Part shown: positions 26,943-35,671 of the stretch, in pieces
How positions within the stretch are numbered: position 1 is the first letter of the stretch
How the letters are laid out: each line of letters opens with the position of its first letter
Assembly (NCBI GenBank): GCA_947501445.1
Contig: CANMVS010000002.1
Location: forward strand, 186,001 to 250,000
Reading direction: 5' to 3'
DNA length: 64,000 bases
Source: an uncultured Rhizobiaceae group bacterium
Lineage (GTDB): Bacteria > Pseudomonadota > Alphaproteobacteria > Rhizobiales > Rhizobiaceae
Position numbers and translations under genes: made by a program
The notes under the pieces: generated by a model
The model's input: the letters and a program-made list of their open reading frames with translations, nothing else
Database searches by the model: none
What the model was told of the DNA's origin: nothing

Positions 26943-27782
26943 CTAATGTCCAAGAATAGTCTGTATTCGAGCTTGTAAATCTTGAGCCATATCAGCGATC
27001 CCCTGCGGGTTACCGTAATAACGAATATACCTTAGATGGCGGAGGTCGAATGGAATGTCTTGATCGCTCTGCGTAATAAGGATGACTTCCCGCCCAAGCG
27101 TATGGGCTATTCCAGCCTCGTAGAACACGTTTGGATTTCGGCCTGTGCAATCACAGACGACAATGCGCGAACGATCTATAAGGGACACCACATCCTGAAT
27201 TATCGCAGGGTTCTCCCAGATATCATCTGCACGTCTGCAATGAAGACCTGCGTTAGTGGTTGTCTGCTGTATGCTCTCGTAGACTGGATTGAAACGAGCA
27301 TCAAAAGGCATCATCACCGATACAAGTGTAGGCTCAATATTCTCATGTTCTTCAATCTGGAAAACGGTTGGCCTTTGACGCCGAGGTCTGATTGTCCGCA
27401 ACAGGAAGCGGTACAAGTCCACATCTTTCACTTCCCAGTGATTGCGTGAAAACTCAAAATCATTGAGTACGTCCAAAAGGCGGCGATTTGTAAACAAGAG
27501 ACTATTTTGAAGAGGCGGCACATCGGGATCGAATGTGTATTCGAATGCTATTTCGTTGCCTGTGATTCTTGCCCTGTTGATTTGCCCGACACGTGCGATT
27601 TCGTTTTCGGTTCCCTCTTGCATAAACAGGCAGGGAAGCCGAGTTAGGGCGTCCAAATTGAGATTTCCGTCTTGACGAAACATATCTACGATATCGGGTT
27701 CGGCATACTCGAACACCCTGCCAGTCGGCATTGTTTCCCGACCAGTATCCCAAGCCACTGAGCGTACAATTAAGTTAAACAT
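26943..27782 (-). CDS. TIR/nucleoside-deoxyribosyltransferase-like protein, putative defence effector
   Basis: Protein of 279 residues with two parts. The C-terminal domain (about 152-275) has VSVMMPFDARFNPVYESI, GLHCRRADDIWENPAII, VVCDCTGRNPNVFYEAGIAH and ILITQSDQDIPFDLRHLRYI. This is the TIR-like/deoxyribosyltransferase-like Rossmannoid pattern found in many proteins near defence genes, where such domains sense or cleave nucleotides such as NAD. The N-terminal 130 residues match nothing I recognise. A good ribosome site (AGGAG, five bases) precedes the ATG. It stands alone on the minus strand next to a toxin-antitoxin pair. The enzymatic role is inference. Confidence 0.75.
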   Translation of the reverse strand: MFNLIVRSVAWDTGRETMPTGRVFEYAEPDIVDMFRQDGNLNLDALTRLPCLFMQEGTENEIARVGQINRARITGNEIAFEYTFDPDVPPLQNSLLFTNRRLLDVLNDFEFSRNHWEVKDVDLYRFLLRTIRPRRQRPTVFQIEEHENIEPTLVSVMMPFDARFNPVYESIQQTTTNAGLHCRRADDIWENPAIIQDVVSLIDRSRIVVCDCTGRNPNVFYEAGIAHTLGREVILITQSDQDIPFDLRHLRYIRYYGNPQGIADMAQDLQARIQTILGH

Positions 27783-28157
27783 TCTTTCTCCTAATAAAAT
27801 TCGAATCGAAGCAAAAATACTAACATGATGAAAATTTTGAGTGCTAAAACATACTGTTAATTCAAGGTCTGAGACACACTAGAGAATGCGCATAGGATAT
27901 TCACTTCCAACCATCTGAGGCATGGTGACATTTAGGAAATTAACGTATTGGCGTTACACGCAAGATGTGCGCGGTACTACCGCGCGGTTTGCTCACTGCG
28001 TTCGGCAAGGGAAACCTGCTGGTTTCCCGTTGCATCCCTTCCTGCCTATTGCCGAGTAGAACTGGATGTGAGCAGTTACACACATACGTATTGAGTTTTT
28101 GATGTGACCTCTCCCAGATCGCTGAGACTGCGCCCCTTTTGGGATATGCTGAAAATC
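27783..28157. other. Gene-free stretch with two strong adjacent hairpins
   Basis: No gene seen. Two hairpins stand 23 bases apart: GCGCGGTA/TACCGCGC with a one-base centre (27969-27985), and GGGAAACC/GGTTTCCC with a four-base loop (28009-28028). Neither has a T-run, so a simple terminator role is not obvious. Confidence 0.5.
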
Positions 28158-28186
28158 TTGACAAATCACCTCTTGCGGTATACCAT
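28158..28186 (+). promoter_or_regulatory. Probable promoter of the toxin-antitoxin pair
   Basis: TTGACA at 28158-28163, a 17-base spacer and TACCAT at 28181-28186. The perfect palindrome GGTATACC (28177-28184) overlaps the -10 region and may be the antitoxin's operator. Confidence 0.5.
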
Positions 28187-28221
28187 GTAAGGTAATATAT
28201 TGTTTGGCAATGATTGCCCCC

Positions 28222-28575
28222 ATGAAGATATTGCAGGCCGTTTTCTACAAATCACTCTCAGGAAAAGAACCTGTCAGGGATTGGTTGATGAAGCTGGAAA
28301 AACAAGACCGCAAAACCATTGGTGAGGATATCGCGACACTCGAATTTTCGTGGCCTATCGGAAAACCAAAATGCTCGCCGATGAAAGGCAATACGGGACT
28401 TTATGAAATTCGCTCAAATCTCTCGTCAGGGCGTATAGCGCGGGTGCTGTTTGTACTTATCGGAAACAAAATGGTGCTTTTGCATGGCTTCATTAAGAAA
28501 ACCCAAAAGACACCGCCCAAAGAATTGAAATTGGCCGTAACCAGAATGAAGGAGGTTCAGAGTCATGAAAAATAG
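28222..28575 (+). CDS. higB: HigB/RelE-superfamily toxin (phage-derived Gp49-like)
   Basis: Toxin of about 117 residues, probably a ribosome-dependent mRNA endonuclease. Its pattern fits the DUF891/Gp49-like branch: FYKSLSGKEPVRDWLMKL, then GLYEIRSNLSSGRIARVLFV, then LLHGFIKKTQKTPPKEL, with the usual YEIR, RV-F and HGF-KKTQ-TP signatures. Earlier in-frame starts exist (TTG 28204, ATG 28210); none has a good ribosome site, so the start is uncertain. It overlaps the antitoxin gene by 11 bases, in the toxin-first order of HigBA systems. Confidence 0.88.
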   Translation: MKILQAVFYKSLSGKEPVRDWLMKLEKQDRKTIGEDIATLEFSWPIGKPKCSPMKGNTGLYEIRSNLSSGRIARVLFVLIGNKMVLLHGFIKKTQKTPPKELKLAVTRMKEVQSHEK

Positions 28576-28852
28576 GAACCCGCATATTGGCAGCTCATTT
28601 GACGACATGCTGCAAGAAGACAGTATCGCAGAAGGCGTAAGAGCGGTTGCTATCAAGCGCACTGTCGCTTTGCAAATTGAAAATGAAATGGAAAGCCAGC
28701 ACATCACGAAATCAGAGATGGCGCGGCGCATGAAAACCAGTGCGTCACAGCTTTCAAGATTGCTTGACCCCAAGAATGATCGTGTCCAGCTTGATACGCT
28801 AGTCAAAGCTGCATCGGCTGTTGGCAGGTCTTTGAGTGTTGAGTTGGTTTAA
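28565..28852 (+). CDS. higA: HigA-type XRE antitoxin
   Basis: Antitoxin of 95 residues with a Cro/CI-type HTH (about 38-92): MESQHITKSEMARRMKTSAS, then QLSRLLDPKNDRVQLDTLVK. It should neutralise the toxin encoded just upstream and repress the shared promoter. AAGGAGG precedes the ATG inside the toxin gene. The next gene begins 12 bases after its stop, so the downstream nuclease cassette may be transcribed from the same promoter. Confidence 0.88.
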   Translation: MKNRNPHIGSSFDDMLQEDSIAEGVRAVAIKRTVALQIENEMESQHITKSEMARRMKTSASQLSRLLDPKNDRVQLDTLVKAASAVGRSLSVELV

Positions 28853-28864
28853 GCGGAGCTTTGA

Positions 28865-30232
28865 TTGTTAATACGACCAAGATTTACCGAATTTCATGGT
28901 GTCCATATTCCTCAGCACGAACTGGGATTTGCGATCCCGTTTTTAAATGAGGACATCCCGCTATACATTGACCCGTTCTTGCTTTGGAAATCACCATCTA
29001 TGCAAGATAGCGGGCTACACCAAATACTGCTCGCAGGCTTCAATCATCTTGGTGTCCTATTCCGCGATGGTGGGGAGACCGAAGCGATCAAGCAGCTTAT
29101 TCTGGCTTCGGAATGTGATGAAGTTGGGCTTGGCAACTCCGTTACAAGGAGAGGAAAGCGGATCGGGGGCGACAAGGCCAGCGAGGTGCTCTCGCTTTTT
29201 AAGCAGGTTCCACATTATAGAGATTATGGGTTTCGCCACATTGAAGAAATACAACTCTTCATTGATGGTATCAGCAAGGATCGCATTAGCGACATCGCCT
29301 GCTCGTTCCTAAAAAGTTACCTCATTGATTACACCCATCAGGAATGTTCGGCTCAAGGTATTCCAATGGAAAAGGTGTCTGTTCCTGCAGTGTATCATCC
29401 GAGGAAGAGAATTTTCGAAACCATTAAGGCACAGGTGCCAGTTCACCCCGAAACTGGCAAACCTTTGCTTGTAATTCCGAAGCATTGGCTTCGGCACGTT
29501 CCATGGATTAGCTACGACAATTATTTCAAAGAATCCTGTCCACAGGACGATGTTGCCCACGAAGGTGAGGAACTTTCCCGCGTGAGAGTGCTGACTTATA
29601 ACCGTGAGAATTATGGGATTGTTGATGCGTATGTCAAAGAACGGGAAAGAACAGCGGAAGATTGCCATGTTGACCCCATGTTCAAACAAATTCCCGTTTT
29701 ATCCGCACGGCGAAAACTCAATGAGATAAAAAGTTTGCCCACTGGCAAAGAAAACGGCGCGGATCAAAAATACGAACGAGCAATCGGTGAGCTTCTACCC
29801 ACATTACTATATCCACACCTAGATTTTGCCCAAGAGCAAGCCCGTACAGACAGCGGGGTCAGTATCCGTGATTTGATATTCTATAACAGCAGATCGCATG
29901 AATTTTTGTGTGAAATTATGGATGACTACGGCGCACGGCAAATTACCTTTGAAATGAAAAATGTCGCCGAAATCAGTCGAGAGCATGTAGATCAACTCAA
30001 CCGCTATCTCCACGATGAACTGGGGAGGTTTGGCGTGCTAGTCACCAGACATCCACTCAAGAAAGCTCGATTGAAAGCCACGGTTGATCTTTGGTCAGGA
30101 CAGAGAAAAGCGATAGTCTGTTTAACGGATGCAGACATCGAGCAAATGGTCGAAGTCTTTGACAGCAAGCAAAGGCATCCAATTGATATTTTAACCAGAA
30201 GCCATGTGCAGTTTCGAAGGCTTTGCCCATAA
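28865..30232 (+). CDS. Putative PD-(D/E)XK-like nuclease, candidate defence protein
   Basis: Protein of 455 residues with a TTG start, 12 bases after the antitoxin stop, with GCGGAGC upstream. The last third shows a restriction-endonuclease-like pattern: conserved Glu in KYERAIGELLPTLLYP, Asp336 in SIRDLIFYN, Glu363-x-Lys365 in QITFEMKN, and Gln377 in HVDQLNRYL. The first 290 residues are of unknown fold; PFLNEDIPLYIDPFLLWKSP and GRIGGDK-like segments give no named domain. It is followed by two small paralogous genes on the same strand. I do not recognise the protein from characterised defence systems; nuclease activity is inferred from the motif spacing. Confidence 0.7.
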   Translation: MLIRPRFTEFHGVHIPQHELGFAIPFLNEDIPLYIDPFLLWKSPSMQDSGLHQILLAGFNHLGVLFRDGGETEAIKQLILASECDEVGLGNSVTRRGKRIGGDKASEVLSLFKQVPHYRDYGFRHIEEIQLFIDGISKDRISDIACSFLKSYLIDYTHQECSAQGIPMEKVSVPAVYHPRKRIFETIKAQVPVHPETGKPLLVIPKHWLRHVPWISYDNYFKESCPQDDVAHEGEELSRVRVLTYNRENYGIVDAYVKERERTAEDCHVDPMFKQIPVLSARRKLNEIKSLPTGKENGADQKYERAIGELLPTLLYPHLDFAQEQARTDSGVSIRDLIFYNSRSHEFLCEIMDDYGARQITFEMKNVAEISREHVDQLNRYLHDELGRFGVLVTRHPLKKARLKATVDLWSGQRKAIVCLTDADIEQMVEVFDSKQRHPIDILTRSHVQFRRLCP

Positions 30233-30242
30233 AGGATTTAAG

Positions 30243-30629
30243 ATGAAAACAAAAGAAGATGTCGAGCAATTAGAAAAAGTAATTGGACAGTTGCAGGGTG
30301 CGCATAGCGAGATTTCAATACTGGCCAAAAAGAATCCAGCTGATTCAGTCAATGCATTCAAGCTAAAGCTCATCAACAAGGTTGTTGAAACTGCCAACGC
30401 TGTTTTGGGGAATAATTACAAACCTTTTGATGGATTTGATCAATTCGATCCCGATGATGTGCCAAGCACCAGTGATGTAGCAATGGTCTTGTCGCAGTAT
30501 ATGGAAGAAGCAGAGCGCTATCGTTCAGACAGTGTTAAAACTGACAATTTCGGACAGTGGTTTTATATAATTGGCGACAGACTATCATCTACACCATCGG
30601 GACCACCCTCGAAAGTCGGGAAGAAATAA
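30243..30629 (+). CDS. Small helical protein, first of a tandem paralogous pair
   Basis: Protein of 128 residues; the ATG at 30243 has AAGGA six bases upstream and starts 10 bases after the nuclease stop. It is mostly helical: EQLEKVIGQLQGAHSEISIL, AKKNPADSVNAFKLKLINKV, then VPSTSDVAMVLSQYMEEAER. Residues 23-96 align with residues 28-104 of the next protein (LAKKNP/LSKKKP, LINKVVE/IINRVLE, VPSTSD/LPQNSD, SQYMEEAERY/VQYERAIRKF). The stop overlaps the next start by one base. No named family recognised; tight coupling to the nuclease suggests a partner or sensor role. Confidence 0.7.
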   Translation: MKTKEDVEQLEKVIGQLQGAHSEISILAKKNPADSVNAFKLKLINKVVETANAVLGNNYKPFDGFDQFDPDDVPSTSDVAMVLSQYMEEAERYRSDSVKTDNFGQWFYIIGDRLSSTPSGPPSKVGKK

Positions 30630-31033
30630 TGGAGTTCCAACACATTACCACGGATAATATTGTGGCCACTTATGAAGCTGCACTAGGGATATTTTCAGGC
30701 TTGATGCAGGAGATGCGTGAGCTCTCGAAGAAGAAGCCCGATGCTACCCTAAGTAAGGGAAAAGTGACTATCATTAATCGGGTTTTGGAAGACCTAAAGT
30801 CAGTGATGGCTAACGAGCCGGAAGCCAAATTCCTTGATTTGCTCGACGATCAACAATTGCCTCAAAACAGCGATGCAGTTTTGGTGATGGTTCAATATGA
30901 GCGTGCAATCCGCAAATTTCCTCAACGCTACCGAGAAGACGTTCAAACTGGAACCAGACCGAGTGGATCGCCACTATATGAAGAATTTTGGATTACAGAA
31001 GAATTTGTTAGATCGTGGAAGAATAATTATTGA
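30629..31033 (+). CDS. Small helical protein, second of a tandem paralogous pair
   Basis: Protein of 134 residues whose ATG overlaps the preceding stop (TAATG), so the longer frame from 30557 is rejected. The shared domain spans about residues 28-104, with ELSKKKPDATLSKGKVTIIN and QNSDAVLVMVQYERAIRKFP. The C-terminal tail (TGTRPSGSPLYEEFWITEEF) is not shared with its neighbour beyond a short aromatic patch. It ends the nuclease cassette; a terminator hairpin follows about 160 bases later. Function unknown. Confidence 0.7.
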   Translation: MEFQHITTDNIVATYEAALGIFSGLMQEMRELSKKKPDATLSKGKVTIINRVLEDLKSVMANEPEAKFLDLLDDQQLPQNSDAVLVMVQYERAIRKFPQRYREDVQTGTRPSGSPLYEEFWITEEFVRSWKNNY

Positions 31034-31417
31034 ACGTGATTCACGTTGCTGGGTAGGTGTTCTTTCATAAACAACAATTTGGGCATCCGAGCTGCGCTCT
31101 ATTGCGCTAGGCTCGTGCCTCGCCAAGCTTCACCGAACCCGCAAAATGCGGTTTCGTCCCATTCGGGTAACGATCACTGATGTAGGTTAAGTCGCTTTCA
31201 ATCGAAAGCGGCTTTTTTGTTTGTCGGGGAAACCAAGCGGCCTTGCCTCTTTCTCCCCGCAAGAAAAATAGACGCTGACCGTGGCTCGGCCTCGGCGAGT
31301 GGCCGTGACCTGCGCCCGCACCACTCAGCATCGATTTTTCTTGTCCCCTCCCATCTCCATCCTCGCCGGAAACAAGGTTGCATGAGCAACCCCTAACCAG
31401 TTTTAAGGAGATGAAAA
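31034..31417. other. Gene-free leader region upstream of ardA
   Basis: No gene seen. It holds the terminator described next and a G+C-rich stretch (about 31,240-31,340) unlike the rest of the element, with self-complementary patches around GCTCGGCC and GGCCGTGACC. It must also hold the ardA promoter. Confidence 0.4.
31193..31218 (+). terminator. Rho-independent terminator after the nuclease cassette
   Basis: Stem CGCTTTC/GAAAGCG with a four-base loop, followed by GC and six T residues. It lies 160 bases after the last gene of the nuclease cassette. Confidence 0.7.
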
Positions 31418-31936
31418 ATGACAAACCAAACAGGAGAAATCAGAATTTATGTGGCGTGCCTTGCTGCATACAATAGCGGTACTTTGCATGGTGCGTGGAT
31501 TGATGCACAGCAGGAAGCCGAAGAGATCAACAACGCCATACGGGACATGCTCAAAGCGTCCCCCGTGGAGGATGCGGAAGAATTTTCTATTCACGATTAC
31601 GAAGGGTTTGAAGGCGCACCAATTCAAGAATATTCAGGCATAGATGAAGTCGCGGAGTTGGCTGCGTTCATTGCCGAACATGGCGCACTTGGCGGCGGGC
31701 TAATCAATTATCTTAACGACTTAGAATCTGCACGGGATGCGCTGGAAGATCAATATCGTGGTTGTTATGACTCGGTTGAAGACTTTGCTGAAGAACTGAC
31801 CAGCGAGACAACCGAAATCCCTGAGAACCTCATCTATTACATCGATTATGAGAAATTGGCACGTGACTTGGAAATCAACGATGTTTTCACAATTGAAACA
31901 GGGCACAGCGAAGTGCATGTTTTTTGGAACTGCTAA
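31418..31936 (+). CDS. ardA: ArdA-type antirestriction protein
   Basis: DNA-mimic protein of 172 residues that blocks type I restriction enzymes when a mobile element enters a new cell. It is strongly acidic and starts with the family signature RIYVACLAAYNSGTLHGAWI. Later come AELAAFIAEHGALGGGLINY and FAEELTSETTEIPENLIYYI, matching the ArdA middle and C-terminal segments. AAGGAG sits seven bases before the ATG. Its presence fits single-strand transfer of this element. It lies 130 bases upstream of the coupling-protein gene. Confidence 0.92.
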   Translation: MTNQTGEIRIYVACLAAYNSGTLHGAWIDAQQEAEEINNAIRDMLKASPVEDAEEFSIHDYEGFEGAPIQEYSGIDEVAELAAFIAEHGALGGGLINYLNDLESARDALEDQYRGCYDSVEDFAEELTSETTEIPENLIYYIDYEKLARDLEINDVFTIETGHSEVHVFWNC

Positions 31937-32066
31937 GGACTCCAAAACACATGCACTAGGAATCTTCACAACGCCCCAGTTTTCAAAAATGGGTAATTTT
32001 GCTAGACAATTGATTGCCAAGTGATTGGCCTGACGGAACACGATAAATGTAAAGAGAATTGTCCCA

Positions 32067-34814
32067 TTGGTAAATTCAGTCGGCGTACCTTCGACTTCCA
32101 GCACTATTGCAAACGCTCGTTGGGCTGATCCCGACGATATTTTCAACCGCTACGCATATAAAGATGGTGATATCTGGTTAGGCCGTAATCCCCATAATGG
32201 CGATCAAGCTGTCGGGTACAGCGATAACAAGCATGTCATGGTTTGCGCTGGCAGTCGAAGTGGTAAAGGGCGATCCTTCATCGTCAATAATTTAGCACTC
32301 TGGACAGGTTCAACAGTTGTCTACGATCCCAAAGGGGAACTGCCTATAATTCTTGCTGCGCGGCGCGGCAGCGGTGACGAATATTGCGAGGGCATGGAAC
32401 AAGACGTCTTTGTTCTTGACCCACTTCTTCATTCTGGCGTTGATTCCAAATATCTTGCCTACTTTGACCCATTAGCAGGACTAGACCCCAATGACGGTGA
32501 ACTGCCAACATGGGCTAGGCGAATAGCAAACGCCATAATCAAAGCACCAGAAAACACCGAAAGCAGCCAATGGGCGAAGAGAGCATCGCGATACATTGCG
32601 CTTGTCATCATGCACGTATTGACCTTTAGAGAATATCAGGAACACGAACGCACGTTACGAACGGTATTGAGACTTGTTTTGGCGGGAGAAGTTGAAGCTT
32701 CGGAACTTTGGAACAAGCGCATAAGTGATGAAATCGAAGCTGCAAAACTCGAAGACCGCGAACCTCGGCTAAGCAAAGAAGATCACGCCGATCCGTACAA
32801 AGTCCTTCTCGCCGAAATGCAGACCAATACCGCTCATCGTGGTCACATAGCCGATGAAGCGCGAAACTTAATGCGCCTGATGAAAAGTACACCCAAATAT
32901 TTTGAAAGCGTCAGAGGTGAAGCCGCTGACCAATTGGATTGGTTCAAAAGCGAAGGCATTGAAAAGTGTCTAACTGGTATCAAAGGTTATGATGAAAACC
33001 GAAATCCAGTCTATTTGCCAAAAGATAGGCAACTTGATCCTGACCGCTTGAAAACAGACCCAAAAGGAATTTCTGTCTTCATCGTAATGCAGGTTGAGGA
33101 TTTGGAAACCTATGAACCTTGGTTGCAACTCGTATTCATTGGGCTGTTTGCAGCAATGCGAAAGACCAAGGGAATGCCAGCAGCAGGAAAACAGGTTCTT
33201 ACCATCTTGGATGAATTCTCGTCCTTGGGATATCAGGATTATATCGTTAAATCGCTGGATAGCATTGCAGGTTCAGGAATGAAGCTTGTGACTGTTGTGC
33301 AGAATTTTGGCAGCCTCAAAAAGCTTTACGAAGACAGACGAGAATCCTTTTTCACAAATGCTGGGCTTGAAATTTATTTCGGCAAGATTGGGGAGCTGGC
33401 TTCCGATTACTTAAAAAAAGAGCTTGGAGAAACGGAGATCGTTCGACTTGCGAGAAGCCAGAACCGATCCGAATCAGGAAGTGAAACCAAAGGAGACAGT
33501 ATCGCTTTTGGTGAGACTGAATCACATGGCGGTTCGGATTCAAGAACAAGTGGAAGCTCATCAAGCCAAAATTGGAACTGGAGCAACAGCGTAAACTTTT
33601 CCGACAGTAAAAACTGGGGTGAAAGCGATGGTCGGAATATGGGGCGCAATTATGGCCCACATGTTCTGTTTCAGCCCTTGGAAGGTGGGAGCAGTTACGG
33701 TACTTCGCTCAGTCGAAATCGGGGCGGTACGCATACGAAGAGTGCATCCAAGGCCAAGGGTGGCGGGTCGAGCTATTCAACCAATGAAAGCCAAACAACT
33801 GGCTCTAGCTGGAATCAGGGAACAAGCAAAACGACTACTCAAAACTGGTCGACGACAAAGGGGTATAGCATCGGCGGAGGTATTGCTGAGACATTTCACA
33901 AGAAGCCCCTTTTAGAACCCCATGAGATCAACACCTTTCTCCAATCATATGCAGAAGAAGATAGAGATCATCCCGCTTACCCCGGTCTCATGCTTGTACG
34001 GATGGAAGGCGAGAACCCCACGTTCTTGCGTCGAAGCAATTATGATCAAGATATTGTTTTCGAGGGGTGTTTTACGCCCGATCCTGCTTATAAATTCATT
34101 CCAATTAAAGAGCAGGAACTATTGGGATATCAATATACAGAAGATCAAATTGTTACCCTCCTGATCCCTCAAATTCTTTGGGAAGCTGGATTTGAGGCAA
34201 GCACACATTTGCGTCCAATGATGCGCTTTGGGGAGACTGACACACTATTTACATTACGCGGCACACGCACTGACCCGAATTCTGCTGATATTCTGAAAAC
34301 ACAGAAGATCGAAACGAGTCAGATTTGGAAAATTAGAGGCCGCGTCATGGACGTAATGTCTCCTGAAGAACAATCACAGACAGGATATATAATTACAGTA
34401 AAATTGAATCGTCCATGGGGTGATGAAGCAAACAGAATCGCTGCTCGCATGTTCTATCATGATCTTATTGCCGACGTTGAAAATCGAAATAAGCGTCTCC
34501 ACGAATTGAAGCAGATCGAGCTAGAAAAACAAAAATTGCGTGACGCACAAAATGCCAAACGAGTAAGTGCGATAAAAGCTTTGGAAGATCACAAAAACGA
34601 ACTCAAAGAGCTTTTTTCAATAAAAAATATTTCGTTAATGTTGCTCTCACCGCTACTTCTCTCTTGGATATTGTCAGAGTTTGGTGTGCATTTTGTGGGA
34701 GCATTGACAACCATATTTGTTATGGCTTCAATAGTTCTGGTTTCATTAGTGGTGGCACATCGTAAAGAAGAGAAGGAGCTTCGGGAAAAGTGCGATGAAC
34801 TGTCGGGCGGCTAG
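32067..34814 (+). CDS. traG: VirD4/TraG-type coupling protein with a C-terminal membrane anchor
   Basis: Type IV coupling ATPase of 915 residues that brings the relaxase-DNA complex to a secretion channel. Walker A is AGSRSGKGRS at residues 61-70, and Walker B lies in LTILDEFSSLG near residue 380, followed by LDSIAGSGMKLVTVVQNFG. No N-terminal membrane helices precede Walker A, unlike standard VirD4; two hydrophobic helices lie instead at about 853-897 (SLMLLSPLLLSWILSEFG and ALTTIFVMASIVLVSLVV). A Ser/Gly/Asn/Thr-rich stretch occupies about 464-603. The gene starts with TTG at 32067; the start is uncertain. Its stop overlaps that of the convergent Sel1 gene by four bases. Confidence 0.88.
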   Translation: MVNSVGVPSTSSTIANARWADPDDIFNRYAYKDGDIWLGRNPHNGDQAVGYSDNKHVMVCAGSRSGKGRSFIVNNLALWTGSTVVYDPKGELPIILAARRGSGDEYCEGMEQDVFVLDPLLHSGVDSKYLAYFDPLAGLDPNDGELPTWARRIANAIIKAPENTESSQWAKRASRYIALVIMHVLTFREYQEHERTLRTVLRLVLAGEVEASELWNKRISDEIEAAKLEDREPRLSKEDHADPYKVLLAEMQTNTAHRGHIADEARNLMRLMKSTPKYFESVRGEAADQLDWFKSEGIEKCLTGIKGYDENRNPVYLPKDRQLDPDRLKTDPKGISVFIVMQVEDLETYEPWLQLVFIGLFAAMRKTKGMPAAGKQVLTILDEFSSLGYQDYIVKSLDSIAGSGMKLVTVVQNFGSLKKLYEDRRESFFTNAGLEIYFGKIGELASDYLKKELGETEIVRLARSQNRSESGSETKGDSIAFGETESHGGSDSRTSGSSSSQNWNWSNSVNFSDSKNWGESDGRNMGRNYGPHVLFQPLEGGSSYGTSLSRNRGGTHTKSASKAKGGGSSYSTNESQTTGSSWNQGTSKTTTQNWSTTKGYSIGGGIAETFHKKPLLEPHEINTFLQSYAEEDRDHPAYPGLMLVRMEGENPTFLRRSNYDQDIVFEGCFTPDPAYKFIPIKEQELLGYQYTEDQIVTLLIPQILWEAGFEASTHLRPMMRFGETDTLFTLRGTRTDPNSADILKTQKIETSQIWKIRGRVMDVMSPEEQSQTGYIITVKLNRPWGDEANRIAARMFYHDLIADVENRNKRLHELKQIELEKQKLRDAQNAKRVSAIKALEDHKNELKELFSIKNISLMLLSPLLLSWILSEFGVHFVGALTTIFVMASIVLVSLVVAHRKEEKELREKCDELSGG

Positions 34815-35653
34815 TCGATAACTCTGGTTGTTTTTTTGAATGATCGTTCTTCTTCGAGACCATACATCACTGATTTCCACATAAGAGTTTTGATCCGCAT
34901 GTCTTTATCCAACATCAACTCTTTCGCAAACCAGAATAGCGCTTCGGAATTATTTATTCTCCCATACTCTTCTTCATCAGAATAAATCAGACCTAGCATA
35001 TGAGTCGAATATTGGCATCCACCCATTGCCCGTTCTTCATACATTGAAATGGCTCTATCAATATCTTGATTCGTACCGATCCCCTGAAGAAAAAGCCATG
35101 CAAGCTCGGTGTTAGCATAATCAAATCCCGCCTGCGCACTTTTGGTTGTCCAATCAAACCCCAACTTGGGATTGGCTTCCACACCCCTGCCTTTCTGATA
35201 AGCCAGCCCCATTTGATACATTGATTCCGCATGCCCTTGCTCTGCGGATTTTGAGAACCACTTTAATGCCTCTACATAGTCAAGCCGGAAATGCAGATAA
35301 TATTTTTCTGCTGAAAGGTAGTATTCTCCCAATTGAAATTGACTATCAGGATTGCCACCTTCCGCCGCAACCTGCACTTGTTCAAACTGTTCACGACTTA
35401 CCCGTTTTTCTTGAATATCATCAAGTTTTTCGCGGGCATCTTCAAAGTCAGTCAAGTCACTATCACGACCATCGATGTGATCAACTTCCATTATGAAACG
35501 CTCAAGCCAGTAAATTGCTTTGTCGACGTCATATTCAGCAAAATCATCATCTAAAAGGATGAACCCTAGGTTATACGCCCAAGAAATGTCGCCGTTCTCT
35601 ACTTCCTTCTTTGCTTCCAAGTATGTACGTTCTAAAATTGACAACTCCATCAT
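34811..35653 (-). CDS. Sel1-repeat protein
   Basis: Protein of 280 residues with several Sel1-like (TPR-type) repeats from about residue 85 on: AAEGGNPDSQFQLGEYYLSA, DYVEALKWFSKSAEQGHAES, MYQMGLAYQKGRGVEANPKL, and a later TELAWLFLQGIGTNQDIDRA. Such repeats mediate protein contacts. There is no signal peptide, so it is probably cytosolic. It is convergent with the coupling-protein gene (34811-34814 overlap) and about 20 bases downstream of another minus-strand gene, with which it may be co-transcribed. The role in the element is unknown. Confidence 0.8.
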   Translation of the reverse strand: MMELSILERTYLEAKKEVENGDISWAYNLGFILLDDDFAEYDVDKAIYWLERFIMEVDHIDGRDSDLTDFEDAREKLDDIQEKRVSREQFEQVQVAAEGGNPDSQFQLGEYYLSAEKYYLHFRLDYVEALKWFSKSAEQGHAESMYQMGLAYQKGRGVEANPKLGFDWTTKSAQAGFDYANTELAWLFLQGIGTNQDIDRAISMYEERAMGGCQYSTHMLGLIYSDEEEYGRINNSEALFWFAKELMLDKDMRIKTLMWKSVMYGLEEERSFKKTTRVID

Positions 35654-35671
35654 TAAACACCCGTCATTCCA

